Origin: Tenacibaculum sp. SG-28
GTDB lineage: Bacteria; Bacteroidota; Bacteroidia; Flavobacteriales; Flavobacteriaceae
Length of the DNA stretch: 64,000 nt
Direction: 5' to 3'
NCBI RefSeq assembly: GCF_002954385.1
Contig: NZ_MQVY01000001.1
Coordinates: forward strand, 782,892 to 846,891
In this document: positions 27,014 to 36,647 of the stretch, piece by piece
How positions within the stretch are numbered: the stretch's first letter is position 1
Layout: the number at the start of each line of letters is the position of its first letter
Program-made: the position numbers and the translations under genes
Notes under the pieces: model-generated
What the model was told of the DNA's origin: nothing
What the model saw: only the letters and a program-made list of their open reading frames with translations
Database searches by the model: none

Positions 27014-27063
27014 CAAAAGTAATAATTTTGTTTAACAAAAACAACTCAACAGTTAAACAAAAT
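27014..27063 (-). promoter_or_regulatory. Promoter with overlapping inverted-repeat operator for the photolyase operon
   Basis: On the minus strand, TTG (27042-27044), a 20-bp spacer, and TACTTTTG (27014-27021) fit the Bacteroidota promoter exactly; the ATG follows 17 bp later at 26996. A perfect 12-bp inverted repeat, ATTTTGTTTAAC (27025-27036) and GTTAAACAAAAT (27052-27063), 15 bp apart, straddles the -33 box: one arm lies in the spacer, the other just upstream. This is where a repressor or a MerR-type activator would bind. A CarH/LitR-type light regulator is one candidate; none is encoded in the window. Confidence 0.65.
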
Positions 27064-27224
27064 AGATTAACATATTATAAAAATCAGAAAAATAACGATA
27101 ATTTATGTATAAAAATAGAACCTTTAAAACCATTAAAACGAACAAAAAAATGAATATAAAAGCTTGTTTACTAACGCTTTACGTATGTTTTTGATTTTGA
27201 TTCGGAGATGCAGATTTAGCAGTA

Positions 27225-27267
27225 ATATTTTGTTTTATTTTTTTTTAAAAAAAAATAAACAAAATAT
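27225..27267. repeat. AT-only inverted repeat resembling the photolyase operator
   Basis: Near-perfect palindrome of about 21 bp per arm, with one extra T in the left arm. Its outer parts, ATTTTGTTT and AAACAAAAT, are the same as those of the operator at 27025-27063. It lies between the trmH stop and the photolyase promoter, and could be a second regulator site, a weak trmH terminator, or both. The rest of 27064-27378 holds nothing recognisable. Confidence 0.45.
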
Positions 27268-27378
27268 CATTTTAAGAAAAATGCCGTTTTATATTATTAA
27301 AATACGAACTTTATTTTTGTAGTATATATTGTTGTAGCAAAACATAACAGATGTTGTTTAGAAGCATACATAATTGTC

Positions 27379-28044
27379 TTAAAGTTCCTTGTAATGTGCC
27401 ATTATTTTATCTACATTTTTAATAGTTTTTTTGACCCAATCGTAATACAATACCTCTTTTTCCTCTGTGGTAAGTTGCCAAGAAATATCAAATTGTCGCA
27501 TCTTGTTGGTTACCTCTTGCAAAATTATAGCAGCTGCAACAGATATATTTAAACTTTCTGTAAATCCAACCATTGGGATTTTAAGAAACCCATCAGCATG
27601 TTGCTTCACATAGTCTGATATACCTTCCTTTTCTACACCAAAGACAAAAGCTGATTTCTTAGTAACATCAAAATCTTGTATCAAACAGGAATCATTATGT
27701 GGTGTTGTTCCGATAATCTGATATCCTGATTCTTTTAATGTATGTAAACACCTTTTAGTGTTATTGCCATCGGCATTAAATCGATTTATGGTTAACCACT
27801 TTTGACTTCCCTTTGCAACGTGTCTTGATACTTTATTGGTGTATTTATTCTCTATAGTGTATAAATCTTGAATTCCAAATATATCACAAGTTCGTATCAC
27901 GGCACTTGCGTTATGGGCTTGATATATGTCTTCAAGTACAACCGTAAAATGTTTGGTTCTATTCGACAAAACTTTATGAAACAGCGCTTTTCTTTTATCT
28001 GTCAAATAGCCCTCTAAATACTTTAATAATTCTTGATCTACCAT
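27379..28044 (-). CDS. trmH: TrmH-family RNA 2'-O-methyltransferase
   Basis: SPOUT-class methyltransferase that methylates ribose, probably tRNA Gm18. 221 residues. The knot signatures are all present: VVLEDIYQAHNASAVIRTCD near residue 35, FVFGVEKEGISDYV, and the C-terminal knot loop MVGFTESLNISVAAAIIL. The N-terminal and C-terminal helical extensions (ending IKNVDKIMAHYKEL) fit TrmH more than the RlmB branch. Starts are 47 bp from the divergent sirtuin gene. Site specificity is inferred from similarity to TrmH, not proven. Confidence 0.88.
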   Translation of the reverse strand: MVDQELLKYLEGYLTDKRKALFHKVLSNRTKHFTVVLEDIYQAHNASAVIRTCDIFGIQDLYTIENKYTNKVSRHVAKGSQKWLTINRFNADGNNTKRCLHTLKESGYQIIGTTPHNDSCLIQDFDVTKKSAFVFGVEKEGISDYVKQHADGFLKIPMVGFTESLNISVAAAIILQEVTNKMRQFDISWQLTTEEKEVLYYDWVKKTIKNVDKIMAHYKEL

Positions 28045-28091
28045 ATAACAAACATACTAAAATTTACTATTTTAGAGTTTTATTCTTCGAT

Positions 28092-28784
28092 ATGAAAAAA
28101 ATAGTTGTTTTGTCGGGAGCTGGTATAAGTGCTGAGAGTGGAATTAATACTTTTCGAGACTCAGATGGACTTTGGGAAGGACACGATATTTACGAAGTTG
28201 CCTCTCCTCAAGGTTTTCGACATAGTCCTACACTAGTGCTTGATTTTTACAATAAACGAAGAAAACAATTATTAGCAGTTACACCCAATCCTGCACATTA
28301 TACCTTAGTAGCACTTGAAAATTATTTTCAAGTAGAAATAATAACGCAAAATGTCGATGATTTGCATGAACGTGCTGGAAGTAAAAATGTTTTACACCTT
28401 CATGGTGAGCTCCGAAAAGTAAGAAGTACTGGGTATCCTGAACTAATTTATCCGTGGGATAAAGACTTAAAATTAGGAGATTACTGTACAAAAAACACAC
28501 AATTAAGACCACATATTGTATGGTTTGGGGAGGATGTTCCCGAATTAGATAAAGCTATACGAAAAACAAAAGAAGCCGATATATTAGTAATAATAGGCAC
28601 CTCAATGCAAGTATACCCTGCGGCTAGTTTATTAGACTATAAGGCAAAAGAAACTCCTCTGTTTTTCATTGATCCAAATCCCGCCATAACAAATAATTAC
28701 TGTGAAAATCTAACCGTAATTTCTGAAAAGGCTAGTGTCGGCACTAAAATACTTCTAGATAAGCTAGTCAGCAGCTGTAATTAA
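28092..28784 (+). CDS. cobB: NAD-dependent protein deacylase (sirtuin) without zinc ribbon cysteines
   Basis: Removes acyl groups from protein lysines using NAD+. 230 residues, a compact SIR2 domain. NAD-binding VLSGAGISAESGINTFRD (residues about 5-22), TQNVDDLHERAG, and the catalytic His in HLHGEL. The Ala-rich GTSMQVYPAA and FIDPNP segments follow. The usual four zinc cysteines are absent: the region between KVRSTGYPEL and RPHIVWFGE has a single Cys. This matches a bacterial sirtuin branch that has lost the metal, often linked to desuccinylation or demalonylation (by family analogy). Its 3' end overlaps the convergent DUF6495 gene by 21 bp. Confidence 0.9.
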   Translation: MKKIVVLSGAGISAESGINTFRDSDGLWEGHDIYEVASPQGFRHSPTLVLDFYNKRRKQLLAVTPNPAHYTLVALENYFQVEIITQNVDDLHERAGSKNVLHLHGELRKVRSTGYPELIYPWDKDLKLGDYCTKNTQLRPHIVWFGEDVPELDKAIRKTKEADILVIIGTSMQVYPAASLLDYKAKETPLFFIDPNPAITNNYCENLTVISEKASVGTKILLDKLVSSCN

Positions 28785-29243
28785 TGTTTTAAAATATCCA
28801 TATAATGCTCCTTTACTTATATAACCTCCTTTTTCAATCAAATCAAATAACTCTTGATTTCTTTCCTTATCGTAAGATTTAGAACCTTTCAAAATTTCAA
28901 CAGCATCACTCGTTACATTTTTAAACAACCATTCGTAACCTTCTTTTTCTAATAAATTTATATTTTTTTGGGTCACTTTAACAACGATGCGTTCGATTAC
29001 TTCATTTTTACAGTGAAACAAATTGATTATGTTGGTAGAAAAGTGCTCAAGAAAAGTAACTTTCGTAAGAACATCCTCCCAAACGATATCACTAAAGATA
29101 TCCATTTCCTCCTCTGCGACCTCTGGCTTGTCTGCTTTTATTATTTTCCATTCTTTGGCATCTATACTTTGGGTAGCGAGAAATTTTGCAAATTCCTCGT
29201 GTAAATTTTCGAACTGCTCCTTAGTTAATTTTCTGTATTTCAT
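28764..29243 (-). CDS. DUF6495-like protein
   Basis: 159 residues from the ATG at 29243 (MKYRKLTKEQFENLHEEFAK). The 20 upstream in-frame residues are hydrophobic, unsupported by the family and rejected as the start region. The protein is soluble, acidic and helical, with KPEVAEEEMDIFSDIVWEDVL, FLEHFSTNIINLFHC and the C-terminal YISKGALYGYFKTLI. It fits DUF6495, a Bacteroidota family of unknown function (name from memory). It sits between the sirtuin gene, with overlapping 3' ends, and the aconitase terminator upstream. No role can be proposed. Confidence 0.7.
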   Translation of the reverse strand: MKYRKLTKEQFENLHEEFAKFLATQSIDAKEWKIIKADKPEVAEEEMDIFSDIVWEDVLTKVTFLEHFSTNIINLFHCKNEVIERIVVKVTQKNINLLEKEGYEWLFKNVTSDAVEILKGSKSYDKERNQELFDLIEKGGYISKGALYGYFKTLITAAD

Positions 29244-29291
29244 AGGTAAAAAATGAACGACAAATTTAAGAATTTCAAGGTAATCGAAAAT

Positions 29292-29323
29292 GTATAAACC
29301 CAAGAATTTTCTTGGGTTTATAC
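29292..29323 (-). terminator. Terminator after the first aconitase gene
   Basis: Perfect 15-bp inverted repeat, GTATAAACCCAAGAA with TTCTTGGGTTTATAC, with a 2-base centre. On the minus strand it is followed by ATTTTC, a weak T tract. It begins 19 bp after the aconitase stop and could also act bidirectionally. Confidence 0.75.
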
Positions 29324-29341
29324 AAATATGATTTTAAAATT

Positions 29342-31612
29342 TTAGTGTGCGTTTTGCTTTTTAATTTGATTTAATGCAGAGCCTTCTTGATACCATTCAA
29401 TTTGTCCTTTGTTATATGTGTGATTGGTAAGAATCACATCCTTTGAACCATCTTTATGAACAATCTCAATTGTAAGTGGTTTTCCGGGAGAAAATTGATC
29501 TAAATCTAAAAAATTAAACGTATCGTCTTCTAATATTTTATCATAATCACTTTCTGTAGCAAATGTTAAACCAAGCATCCCTTGCTTTTTAAGGTTTGTC
29601 TCGTGGATTCTTGCAAATGATTTTACAATAACTGCTGCTACTCCAAGATGACGAGGTTCCATAGCTGCATGCTCCCGCGATGATCCTTCACCATAGTTGT
29701 GATCTCCAATAACGATGGTTTTAATCCCTTTCGCTTTATAGGCACGTTGTGTTGCCGGAACAGCATCGTATTCGCCTGTTAATTGACTCTTTACGAAGTT
29801 AGTTTTTTTGTTAAACGCATTAACGGCACCAATTAAACAGTTGTTTGAGATATTGTCTAAATGACCCCTGTAACGCAACCAAGGTCCTGCCATAGAAATA
29901 TGATCGGTAGTACATTTTCCGAAAGCTTTTATTAAAAGTTTAGCCCCTACAATGGAATCTCCTATTGGCGTAAATGGTGTTAATAATTGTAAGCGTTCTG
30001 ATTTAGGATCAACTTCAATGGAGATTGCACTCCCATCTTTTACTGGTGCAAGGTATCCGGCATCTTTAACTTCAAAACCGTTTATCGGAAGCTCCCAGCC
30101 TGTAGGCTCTTCAAAACGAATTTCTTCTCCTTTAGCGTTAGTTAATGTATCAGTCATAGGATTAAAATCTAATCTCCCTGCAATTGCAATGGCGGCAACT
30201 AGCTCTGGTGAAGCAACAAACGCATGTGTATTTGGGTTTCCATCTGCTCTTTTTGCAAAATTTCTGTTGAAAGAATGTACGATACTGTTTTTAGGAGCAT
30301 TTTTAGGATCTTTATATCGTGCCCATTGTCCAATACAAGGACCACAAGCATTGGTAAAAATCGTTGCGTCTAATTTTTCAAAAACCTCTAAAATACCATC
30401 TCTTTCCGCAGTATATCTAACTTGTTCAGAGCCAGGGTTTATTCCAAAATTCGCCTTAGTTTGTAAACCTTTATCTAAAGCTTGTTTAGCGATTGAGGCA
30501 GCTCTAGATAAATCTTCATAAGAAGAATTTGTACAGGAACCAATTAGTCCCCACTCTACGTCTAATGGCCAATTATTTTCGGTTGCTTTAGACGTCATTT
30601 CTGTTCCAGCTTCGGTAGCTAAATCTGGGGTAAATGGTCCATTTAAAAGAGGTTTTAATTCCTCTAAATTAATTTCAATGACTTGATCAAAATATTTCTC
30701 TGGGTTTTGGTACACTTCAGGATCTCCTGTTAAGTGTTCCTTGATTGCATTTGCAGCATCAGCAACCGCTGCTCTATCCGTAGCACGAAGGTAACGCTCC
30801 ATAGCGGAATCATAGCCAAATGTAGAAGTAGTCGCTCCAATTTCAGCTCCCATATTACAAATTGTTCCTTTTCCAGTACATGACATGTGTAATGCACCCT
30901 CTCCAAAGTACTCCACGATATATCCTGTACCACCTTTTGCAGTTAAGATTTCAGCTACTTTAAGAATGACATCTTTTGGTGCTGTCCAACCTGATAATTT
31001 TCCTGTTAATTTTACGCCAATCAACTTAGGGAATTTTAATTCCCAGGGCATTCCTGCCATAACATCTACTGCATCTGCACCACCAACTCCTATGGCTAAC
31101 ATTCCTAATCCGCCAGCATTCACCGTATGTGAATCTGTTCCTATCATCATACCGCCTGGAAAAGCGTAGTTTTCAAGTACTACTTGGTGTATTATTCCTG
31201 CTCCTGGTTTCCAAAAACCAATTCCGTATTTATTGGAAACGGACTCTAAAAACTTAAATACTTCATTACTGGTATTCAGTGCAGATTGCAAATCTTTGTC
31301 GGCTCCTAATTTAGCTTGAATTAAATGATCACAGTGCACCGTTGTTGGAACAGCTACCTTCTTTTTTCCTGCTTGCATAAATTGCAATAACGCCATTTGT
31401 GCAGTTGCATCTTGACAAGCTATTCTGTCGGGAGCAAAATCAACATAATCCTTACCTCTTTCATAAGCTTTCGAAATAGATGCGTCCCAAAGATGACCGT
31501 AAAGTATTTTTTCGGATAGAGTAAGCGGTTTATTTAATATCTTTTTTGCAGTATTAATTCGCTCAGGAAATTTAGCATAAATCTCCTTGATTAATTCAAT
31601 GTCAAAAGCCAT
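29342..31612 (-). CDS. acnA: Aconitate hydratase (mitochondrial-type)
   Basis: TCA-cycle enzyme interconverting citrate and isocitrate through a [4Fe-4S] cluster. 756 residues, the length of mitochondrial-type aconitases, shorter than the roughly 890 of E. coli AcnA. Cluster ligands lie in [13 protein letters not shown] and [10 protein letters not shown]. Other signatures: [29 protein letters not shown] (read in parts), and the C-terminal swivel domain with [19 protein letters not shown]. The gene follows the second aconitase with a terminator between, so each is probably expressed on its own. Start ATG at 31612 fits the family N-terminus ([19 protein letters not shown]). Confidence 0.93.
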   Translation of the reverse strand: MAFDIELIKEIYAKFPERINTAKKILNKPLTLSEKILYGHLWDASISKAYERGKDYVDFAPDRIACQDATAQMALLQFMQAGKKKVAVPTTVHCDHLIQAKLGADKDLQSALNTSNEVFKFLESVSNKYGIGFWKPGAGIIHQVVLENYAFPGGMMIGTDSHTVNAGGLGMLAIGVGGADAVDVMAGMPWELKFPKLIGVKLTGKLSGWTAPKDVILKVAEILTAKGGTGYIVEYFGEGALHMSCTGKGTICNMGAEIGATTSTFGYDSAMERYLRATDRAAVADAANAIKEHLTGDPEVYQNPEKYFDQVIEINLEELKPLLNGPFTPDLATEAGTEMTSKATENNWPLDVEWGLIGSCTNSSYEDLSRAASIAKQALDKGLQTKANFGINPGSEQVRYTAERDGILEVFEKLDATIFTNACGPCIGQWARYKDPKNAPKNSIVHSFNRNFAKRADGNPNTHAFVASPELVAAIAIAGRLDFNPMTDTLTNAKGEEIRFEEPTGWELPINGFEVKDAGYLAPVKDGSAISIEVDPKSERLQLLTPFTPIGDSIVGAKLLIKAFGKCTTDHISMAGPWLRYRGHLDNISNNCLIGAVNAFNKKTNFVKSQLTGEYDAVPATQRAYKAKGIKTIVIGDHNYGEGSSREHAAMEPRHLGVAAVIVKSFARIHETNLKKQGMLGLTFATESDYDKILEDDTFNFLDLDQFSPGKPLTIEIVHKDGSKDVILTNHTYNKGQIEWYQEGSALNQIKKQNAH

Positions 31613-31719
31613 AGTCTTTTTTCTTTTTTGTTATTGTTACATTTTACAATGTACTAAAAATTTTGAAATCAGTTTGGGCGGTTTTCAAGTAAGATTTATT
31701 TTTTAAAAATTATTTTAAA

Positions 31720-31747
31720 AAAAGTCGAGGATAATTCCTCGACTTTT
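31720..31747 (-). terminator. Terminator after acnB
   Basis: Perfect 12-bp stem AAAAGTCGAGGA with TCCTCGACTTTT around a 4-base loop. On the minus strand it ends in a run of seven T. It lies 21 bp after the acnB stop, separating the two aconitase genes. Confidence 0.85.
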
Positions 31748-31767
31748 ATATAGTACTATTTGGTATC

Positions 31768-34548
31768 TTATTGCAGTACTAGTTTCTTTTGTGAAGGTTT
31801 GAATTTGGTTAAAACAATACCATCTACCGCAGCTTCATATTCTTCCATAGTTGGAGTTCTACCTAGTATAGTAGACAAAACAACGACAGGAGTTGAAGAC
31901 AACAACGATTCTCCCTTCTTTTCTTTAGAATCTTTTACAACTCTACCTTGGAATAAACGTGTTGATGTTGCTATTACAGTATCGCCAGGTTCTGCTTTTT
32001 CTTGGTTCCCCATACAAAGATTACATCCAGGACGCTCTAAATACAACATGTTTTCGTACTTTGTTCTTGCTAAGCCTTTGGGTGCATTATCATCAAATTC
32101 AAAACCTGAATATTTTTGTAATACTTCCCAGTCTCCCTCTGCCTTTAGCTCATCAACAATATTGTAAGTAGGTGGTGCTACTACTAATGGCGCATTAAAT
32201 TCTACCTTACCTTGTTGCGCTTCTATGTTTTTAAGCATTTGCGCAAGAATCTTCATATCTCCTTTGTGCACCATACACGAACCTACGAATCCTAAGTCTA
32301 CTTTTTTAGTTCCTCCATAATAAGATAATGGCCTTATCGTGTCATGCGTATAACGCTTAGAAACATCTTCATTATTCACATCCGGATCGGCAATCATCGG
32401 TTCGGCTATTTCATCCAAATCAATAACCACATCTGCGTAATAATTAGCGTTAGCATCCGGTCTCAAAGCAGGCTTCACTCCCGTTTTTAACTCGCTAATT
32501 CTATTCGTTGCAATAGCAATTAATCCTTGTAGTACATGCTTGTCATTATCCATGCCTTTATCAATCATGATTTGGATTCTATCTTTTGCAATTTCTAAAG
32601 ACTCGATAAGTGTTTCGTCTTCCGATATACAAATCGATGCTTTTGCTTTCATTTCTGCGGTCCAATCGGTAAATGTAAATGCCTGATCTGAAGTTAGCGT
32701 ACCTATGTGTACTTCTATTACTCTTCCCTGAAAAACATTTTCACCTCCAAATTGTTTTAACATTTGCTGTTGCGTAGCATGAACTACATCACGGAAATCC
32801 ATAAAACTTCGCATTTCTCCTTTAAATGTAACTTTAACCGATTGTGGAATTGGCATAGTAGCTTCTCCAGTTGCTAATGCCAGAGCAACAGTTCCTGAAT
32901 CTGCACCAAACGCGACTCCTTTAGACATTCTTGTATGCGAATCTCCACCAATAATTATAGCCCAATCATCAACCGTTATATCGTTTAATACTTTATGTAT
33001 CACATCGGTCATGGGATGGTATACTCCTTTTGGATCACGAGCAGTAATTAAGCCAAAATCATTCATAAACTTCATTAATCTAGGAATATTTGCTTTTGAT
33101 TTACTATCCCAAACAGAGGCGGTATGACACCCCGATTGGTATGCTCCATCTACAATTGGAGAAATAACTGTGGCAGCCATCATTTCTAACTCTTGAGAAG
33201 TCATTAATCCAGTAGTGTCTTGCGATCCTACAATATTAACCTCTACACGAACATCTGAGCCTGCGTGAAGCGTTTTTCCTGGAGTTGTTCCTACTGCGTT
33301 TTTATTGAATATTTTTTCAACGGCAGTTAAACCTTGTCCTTCCACAGAAATCTCTTTTGCTGAGGCATAAACTTGCGGTACTTCAATATTGAGAAGCTTC
33401 GCTGCAAATGTTTGTAGTTTTTTTCCAAAAACAACAGCATAAGAACCACCTGCCTTAATAAACTCCATTTTTTGAGGTGTTAAAGAAGCAGAAATATCAA
33501 TAAGTTCTTGGTCTCCGTGGTAAAGTTTCTTCTCTTTCGTATTGATGGTTAGTACAGTTCCTGTTTCTACAGAATATTTTTGTTCTAAAACTGGTTCTCC
33601 ATCGGCATCTAAAACTGGCTCTCCATCAGTATCTTTTTTTGTTACCCAGTTCTTGAGATCTACACCTATACCACCTGTTACGCCAACAGTAGTTAAAAAT
33701 ATTGGTGAAATTCCATTAGTACCTGCAATTACAGGAGCTATATTAATAAAAGGAACGTATTTACTCGCTTGGATTCCTGTCCATAATGCAACATTATTTA
33801 CGCCAGACATTCGCGATGAGCCAACTCCCATAGTCCCTTTTTCCGCAACCAACATCACTCTTTTATCAGGATGTTTTGCCTGAAGTGCTTTTAAATCATT
33901 TTGCATTTCCTTGTTGTGTTCGAAAATACATTGTCCGTGTAACTCACGGTCAGATCTTGAATGTGCATCACTACCTGGTGATAGTAAATCTGTTGAAATA
34001 TCTCCTACTCCAGCAATAAAAGTTACAATGTCAATTTTTTCGGCAACATCTGGTAGTTTGGTGAAAAATTCAGCTTTTGCATAACTTTCAACAAGCTCTT
34101 TTGCTATTGGATTACCTTCCTTATACGCAGTCTCAAGTCGCTCTGTATCTGCCTCGTAAAGGAATACTTGTGTTTTTAAAACATCCTTTGCTTTTTCAGC
34201 TATTATAGTGTCTTCACCTAATGCTATGTCTAATAGAACGGCTATTGAAGGACCTCCTTTCATATGCGATAGTTGCTCAAAAGCGAAATCAGCGTTGATT
34301 TCTTTAACCTCGCATTGTCCTAGAATTATTTCTTTTAAAAAATCCGCTTTTACCCTTGCAGCACTTGTAGTTCCTGGTAAAACGTTATATATGAAAAAAT
34401 TTAGAGACTCTTCGCGATACTCGTTGTTTTCTTCTTTAATTTGTGCGATGATTGTGCTTAGTAACACATCACTATCAATTGGTTTAGGATGAAGTCCTTG
34501 TAATTCACGATCTTTAATCTCTTGAAGGTATTCTTGATAAATGCTCAT
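31768..34548 (-). CDS. acnB: Bifunctional aconitate hydratase 2 / 2-methylisocitrate dehydratase
   Basis: AcnB-type aconitase with the N-terminal HEAT-like and swivel domains ahead of the catalytic core, the reverse of AcnA. 926 residues from the ATG at 34548 (MSIYQEYLQEIKDRE); a TTG two codons earlier is not needed. Segments seen: KGGPSIAVLLDIALGED, GTMGVGSSRMSGVNN, IIGGDSHTRMSKGVAFGADSG (in parts) and the cluster ligands in LERPGCNLCMGNQ. Besides the TCA cycle it can act in the methylcitrate route of propionate use. No prpB or prpC is adjacent. A -7-like CAAAAATA (34758-34765, TATTTTTG on the minus strand) may be its promoter, but no -33 box is clear. Confidence 0.93.
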   Translation of the reverse strand: MSIYQEYLQEIKDRELQGLHPKPIDSDVLLSTIIAQIKEENNEYREESLNFFIYNVLPGTTSAARVKADFLKEIILGQCEVKEINADFAFEQLSHMKGGPSIAVLLDIALGEDTIIAEKAKDVLKTQVFLYEADTERLETAYKEGNPIAKELVESYAKAEFFTKLPDVAEKIDIVTFIAGVGDISTDLLSPGSDAHSRSDRELHGQCIFEHNKEMQNDLKALQAKHPDKRVMLVAEKGTMGVGSSRMSGVNNVALWTGIQASKYVPFINIAPVIAGTNGISPIFLTTVGVTGGIGVDLKNWVTKKDTDGEPVLDADGEPVLEQKYSVETGTVLTINTKEKKLYHGDQELIDISASLTPQKMEFIKAGGSYAVVFGKKLQTFAAKLLNIEVPQVYASAKEISVEGQGLTAVEKIFNKNAVGTTPGKTLHAGSDVRVEVNIVGSQDTTGLMTSQELEMMAATVISPIVDGAYQSGCHTASVWDSKSKANIPRLMKFMNDFGLITARDPKGVYHPMTDVIHKVLNDITVDDWAIIIGGDSHTRMSKGVAFGADSGTVALALATGEATMPIPQSVKVTFKGEMRSFMDFRDVVHATQQQMLKQFGGENVFQGRVIEVHIGTLTSDQAFTFTDWTAEMKAKASICISEDETLIESLEIAKDRIQIMIDKGMDNDKHVLQGLIAIATNRISELKTGVKPALRPDANANYYADVVIDLDEIAEPMIADPDVNNEDVSKRYTHDTIRPLSYYGGTKKVDLGFVGSCMVHKGDMKILAQMLKNIEAQQGKVEFNAPLVVAPPTYNIVDELKAEGDWEVLQKYSGFEFDDNAPKGLARTKYENMLYLERPGCNLCMGNQEKAEPGDTVIATSTRLFQGRVVKDSKEKKGESLLSSTPVVVLSTILGRTPTMEEYEAAVDGIVLTKFKPSQKKLVLQ

Positions 34549-34961
34549 AAACAAAAATCTTTACTTTTTTAACAGTTTCAATCTAGCCAACGACTATCGT
34601 TACAACTGTGTATATTTATAATTATGTTACGTTATTAATTGAAAAAACAATTACACAAAATTGAAAAATGTCTATGGAAACAGTTAACCAAAGGATTTTG
34701 AAGATAAAATGAATTAGCACTTTTACCCACTGATGAATAGCATTCAAATTTGCTTTGCAAAAATACAATTTTAGATAGGAATTTTAAAATACATAACATA
34801 ATTACATAAATAGTAAATTATTTGTAAAATATTTCCAAATAATAAAGATATTTGTAATTGTAACGGGGTTTTTAATCTAAAAATTACGGATATGATAATT
34901 TAACAACATTTTAGCACTCTATTCCTTCTTTATAACTATTCTAAATTAAGTAGGTATATTT
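34549..34961. other. Intergenic stretch upstream of acnB
   Basis: About 410 bp without a gene. It contains the acnB leader and possibly a minus-strand TAnnTTTG box at 34758-34765. The remainder is AT-rich and shows no coding frame, repeat or RNA fold that I can support. Confidence 0.4.
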
Positions 34962-34962
34962 A

Positions 34963-35266
34963 AAAGCAGCTCAATAAGCCGGGTTCTGTATCCTTACAAC
35001 AAGGCTCTTATCATTTATCTAGTTTCGAAATTACTAACGAAATCAATCTGCCTACCCCTTAGAATCGTGCGAGTAACACTCAATTTCTAATATACGTGGC
35101 ATTGCACCGTATAGAGTTTACCTGGTTTCACTACAGCATAACCTGTACATACTTTCTGTTGCACTTGTCCTCGATTTACATCGGACGGATGTTATCCGCT
35201 ATACTACTCTTTGGTGCCCGGACTTTCCTACTTGTTTATCAAGTCGATAAGATAGAGCTGCCTTTT
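34963..35266 (-). ncRNA. rnpB: RNase P RNA (type A)
   Basis: Catalytic RNA that trims the 5' ends of tRNA precursors. On the minus strand the 5' region has AGGAAAGTCCGGGCACC (complement at about 35217-35233) and the 3' region ACAGAACCCGGCTTA (complement at about 34974-34988), the two universal CR-I/CR-V segments. The ends pair as the P1 helix: GGCAGCTC near 35255-35262 with GAGCTGCT near 34964-34972. The size of about 304 nt is slightly below the usual bacterial range. End positions are estimated to within a few bases. It lies between acnB and the dnaJ terminator. An open frame inside it on the plus strand is fortuitous. Confidence 0.92.
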
Positions 35267-35293
35267 TATATACAATAATAGTACTCCTTCCTA

Positions 35294-35319
35294 TAAAAAA
35301 ACCCACTCAAACGAGTGGG
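35294..35319 (-). terminator. Terminator after dnaJ
   Basis: CCCACTC and GAGTGGG pair around a 4-base loop (35302-35319). On the minus strand the stem is followed by a run of seven T. It lies about 140 bp beyond the dnaJ stop and just ahead of rnpB. Confidence 0.75.
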
Positions 35320-35458
35320 AAAATTGCTATGAAAAAGAAAAAGTGACTCATATAAATATATGAGACTTTGCAAAAATAGGAAATTAAATCACTTTATTCA
35401 AAAAAAAGTGCTTAAGATTCCACTTAAACACTTTATAATATTTTGGGCTATAATTTTC

Positions 35459-36583
35459 TTATGAAAACATATCTTTTACTTTTTCGAAAAACGATTTATC
35501 TGTTTTTTGAGGATTTGGACTAAAATTATCATCCTCTATCATTTCTTCAAAAAATCTTCTTTGTTCTTTCGAGAGTTCTTGAGGGGTCCAAACATTAATA
35601 TGAATCAAAAAATCACCGTTTCCATACCTTTCGATACTTGGTAAGCCCTTGCCTTTCAAGCGTAAAATTTTGCCAGATTGCGTACCTGGCTCTACTTTAA
35701 TTTTTACTTTACCAGTTACCGTTTCTATTTCTTTAGAAACACCCAACACTGCCTCTGAAAAATTAATATACAAATCGTAATGTATATTACTGCCCTCACG
35801 CTTTAAAGTATCGTGCTTAATTTCTTCTATAACCACCAATAAATCTCCAGCAATAGAATTTTTACCTGGGGCTTCGTTACCCTTTCCTCCTACTTTAAGT
35901 TGTACACCTTCTGTAACACCCTCAGGAATGTTGATTGAAACTGTTTCTTCTCTAGTAAGTAAACCTTGTGCATCTGCTCCATTTGGTTTTTTATCTAATA
36001 TTTCGCCTGCGCCATGACAAGTTCCACAGGTAGTTGCCGTTTGCATTCTTCCTAAAATGGTATTGGTAACTCGCATTTGCTGCCCGGATCCATTACAGGT
36101 AGGACAAGTTTTGTACGTTACTCCTTCTGCTTTAACTTTTCTTCTTACTTTGACCTTTTTCTCTACGCCTTTAGCAATATCCTCCAAACTGAGCTTAACT
36201 CGAATTCTTAGGTTACTTCCTTTTACTCTGGCTTGTCGCTGACTACCTCCACCAAAACCACCAAAGCCACCACCAAAGCCACCACCGAAAATATCACCGA
36301 ATTGGCTAAAGATGTCATCCATGTTCATTCCGCCACCGCCGAAACCTCCATGACCACCTTCAAAGGCAGCGTGTCCGTACTGATCGTATCTGGCTTTTTT
36401 GTTTTCATCACTTAAAACCTCATAGGCTTCTGCTGCTAGCTTAAACTTTTCCTCCGCTTTAGCGTCGTCTGGGTTTTTATCGGGATGGTATTTAATGGCC
36501 ATCTTTCGGTAAGCCTTTTTTATTTCAGCTTTTGTAGCCGATTTGGAAATACCCAAAACTTCGTAATAATCTTGTTTTGCCAT
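35459..36583 (-). CDS. dnaJ: Chaperone DnaJ with two of the four zinc motifs
   Basis: Hsp40 co-chaperone that delivers substrates to DnaK. 374 residues. J domain (about 4-70, HPD in [11 protein letters not shown]), Gly/Phe region (about 75-112, [10 protein letters not shown]), then a reduced zinc region: CPTCNGSG and CGTCHGAG are present, but the first and fourth CxxCxGxG motifs are gone ([10 protein letters not shown] and GADAQG stand in their places). The two retained motifs are those forming zinc centre II, so centre I is lost. The C-terminal substrate domains are normal ([23 protein letters not shown]). Same order and direction as grpE, 64 bp upstream; dnaK is not in the window. Confidence 0.93.
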   Translation of the reverse strand: MAKQDYYEVLGISKSATKAEIKKAYRKMAIKYHPDKNPDDAKAEEKFKLAAEAYEVLSDENKKARYDQYGHAAFEGGHGGFGGGGMNMDDIFSQFGDIFGGGFGGGFGGFGGGSQRQARVKGSNLRIRVKLSLEDIAKGVEKKVKVRRKVKAEGVTYKTCPTCNGSGQQMRVTNTILGRMQTATTCGTCHGAGEILDKKPNGADAQGLLTREETVSINIPEGVTEGVQLKVGGKGNEAPGKNSIAGDLLVVIEEIKHDTLKREGSNIHYDLYINFSEAVLGVSKEIETVTGKVKIKVEPGTQSGKILRLKGKGLPSIERYGNGDFLIHINVWTPQELSKEQRRFFEEMIEDDNFSPNPQKTDKSFFEKVKDMFS

Positions 36584-36647
36584 ATTTGTTACTTTAAAAA
36601 TTAACCTTTAAAATGGTTAACTCATTGCTAATTTTGTTTTAAATACT

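Noticed and set aside
26997..27044. Upstream start for the cryptochrome-like protein
   Set aside because: It would place coding sequence over the -7 box and inverted repeat; the ATG at 26996 begins the family N-terminus.
27225..27267. CRISPR-like or transposon-end repeat
   Set aside because: There is one palindrome only, with no array, no spacer pattern and no transposase nearby.
29244..29303. 20-residue hydrophobic extension of the DUF6495-like protein, read as a signal peptide
   Set aside because: The family starts at MKYRKLT, and the extension runs into the aconitase terminator region.
31959..32171. Small plus-strand frames within acnB
   Set aside because: Shadow frames opposite the conserved Fe-S cluster region of AcnB.
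35096..35278. Open frame of 60 codons on the plus strand
   Set aside because: It lies inside the RNase P RNA on the opposite strand and has no start context or homologue that I recognise.
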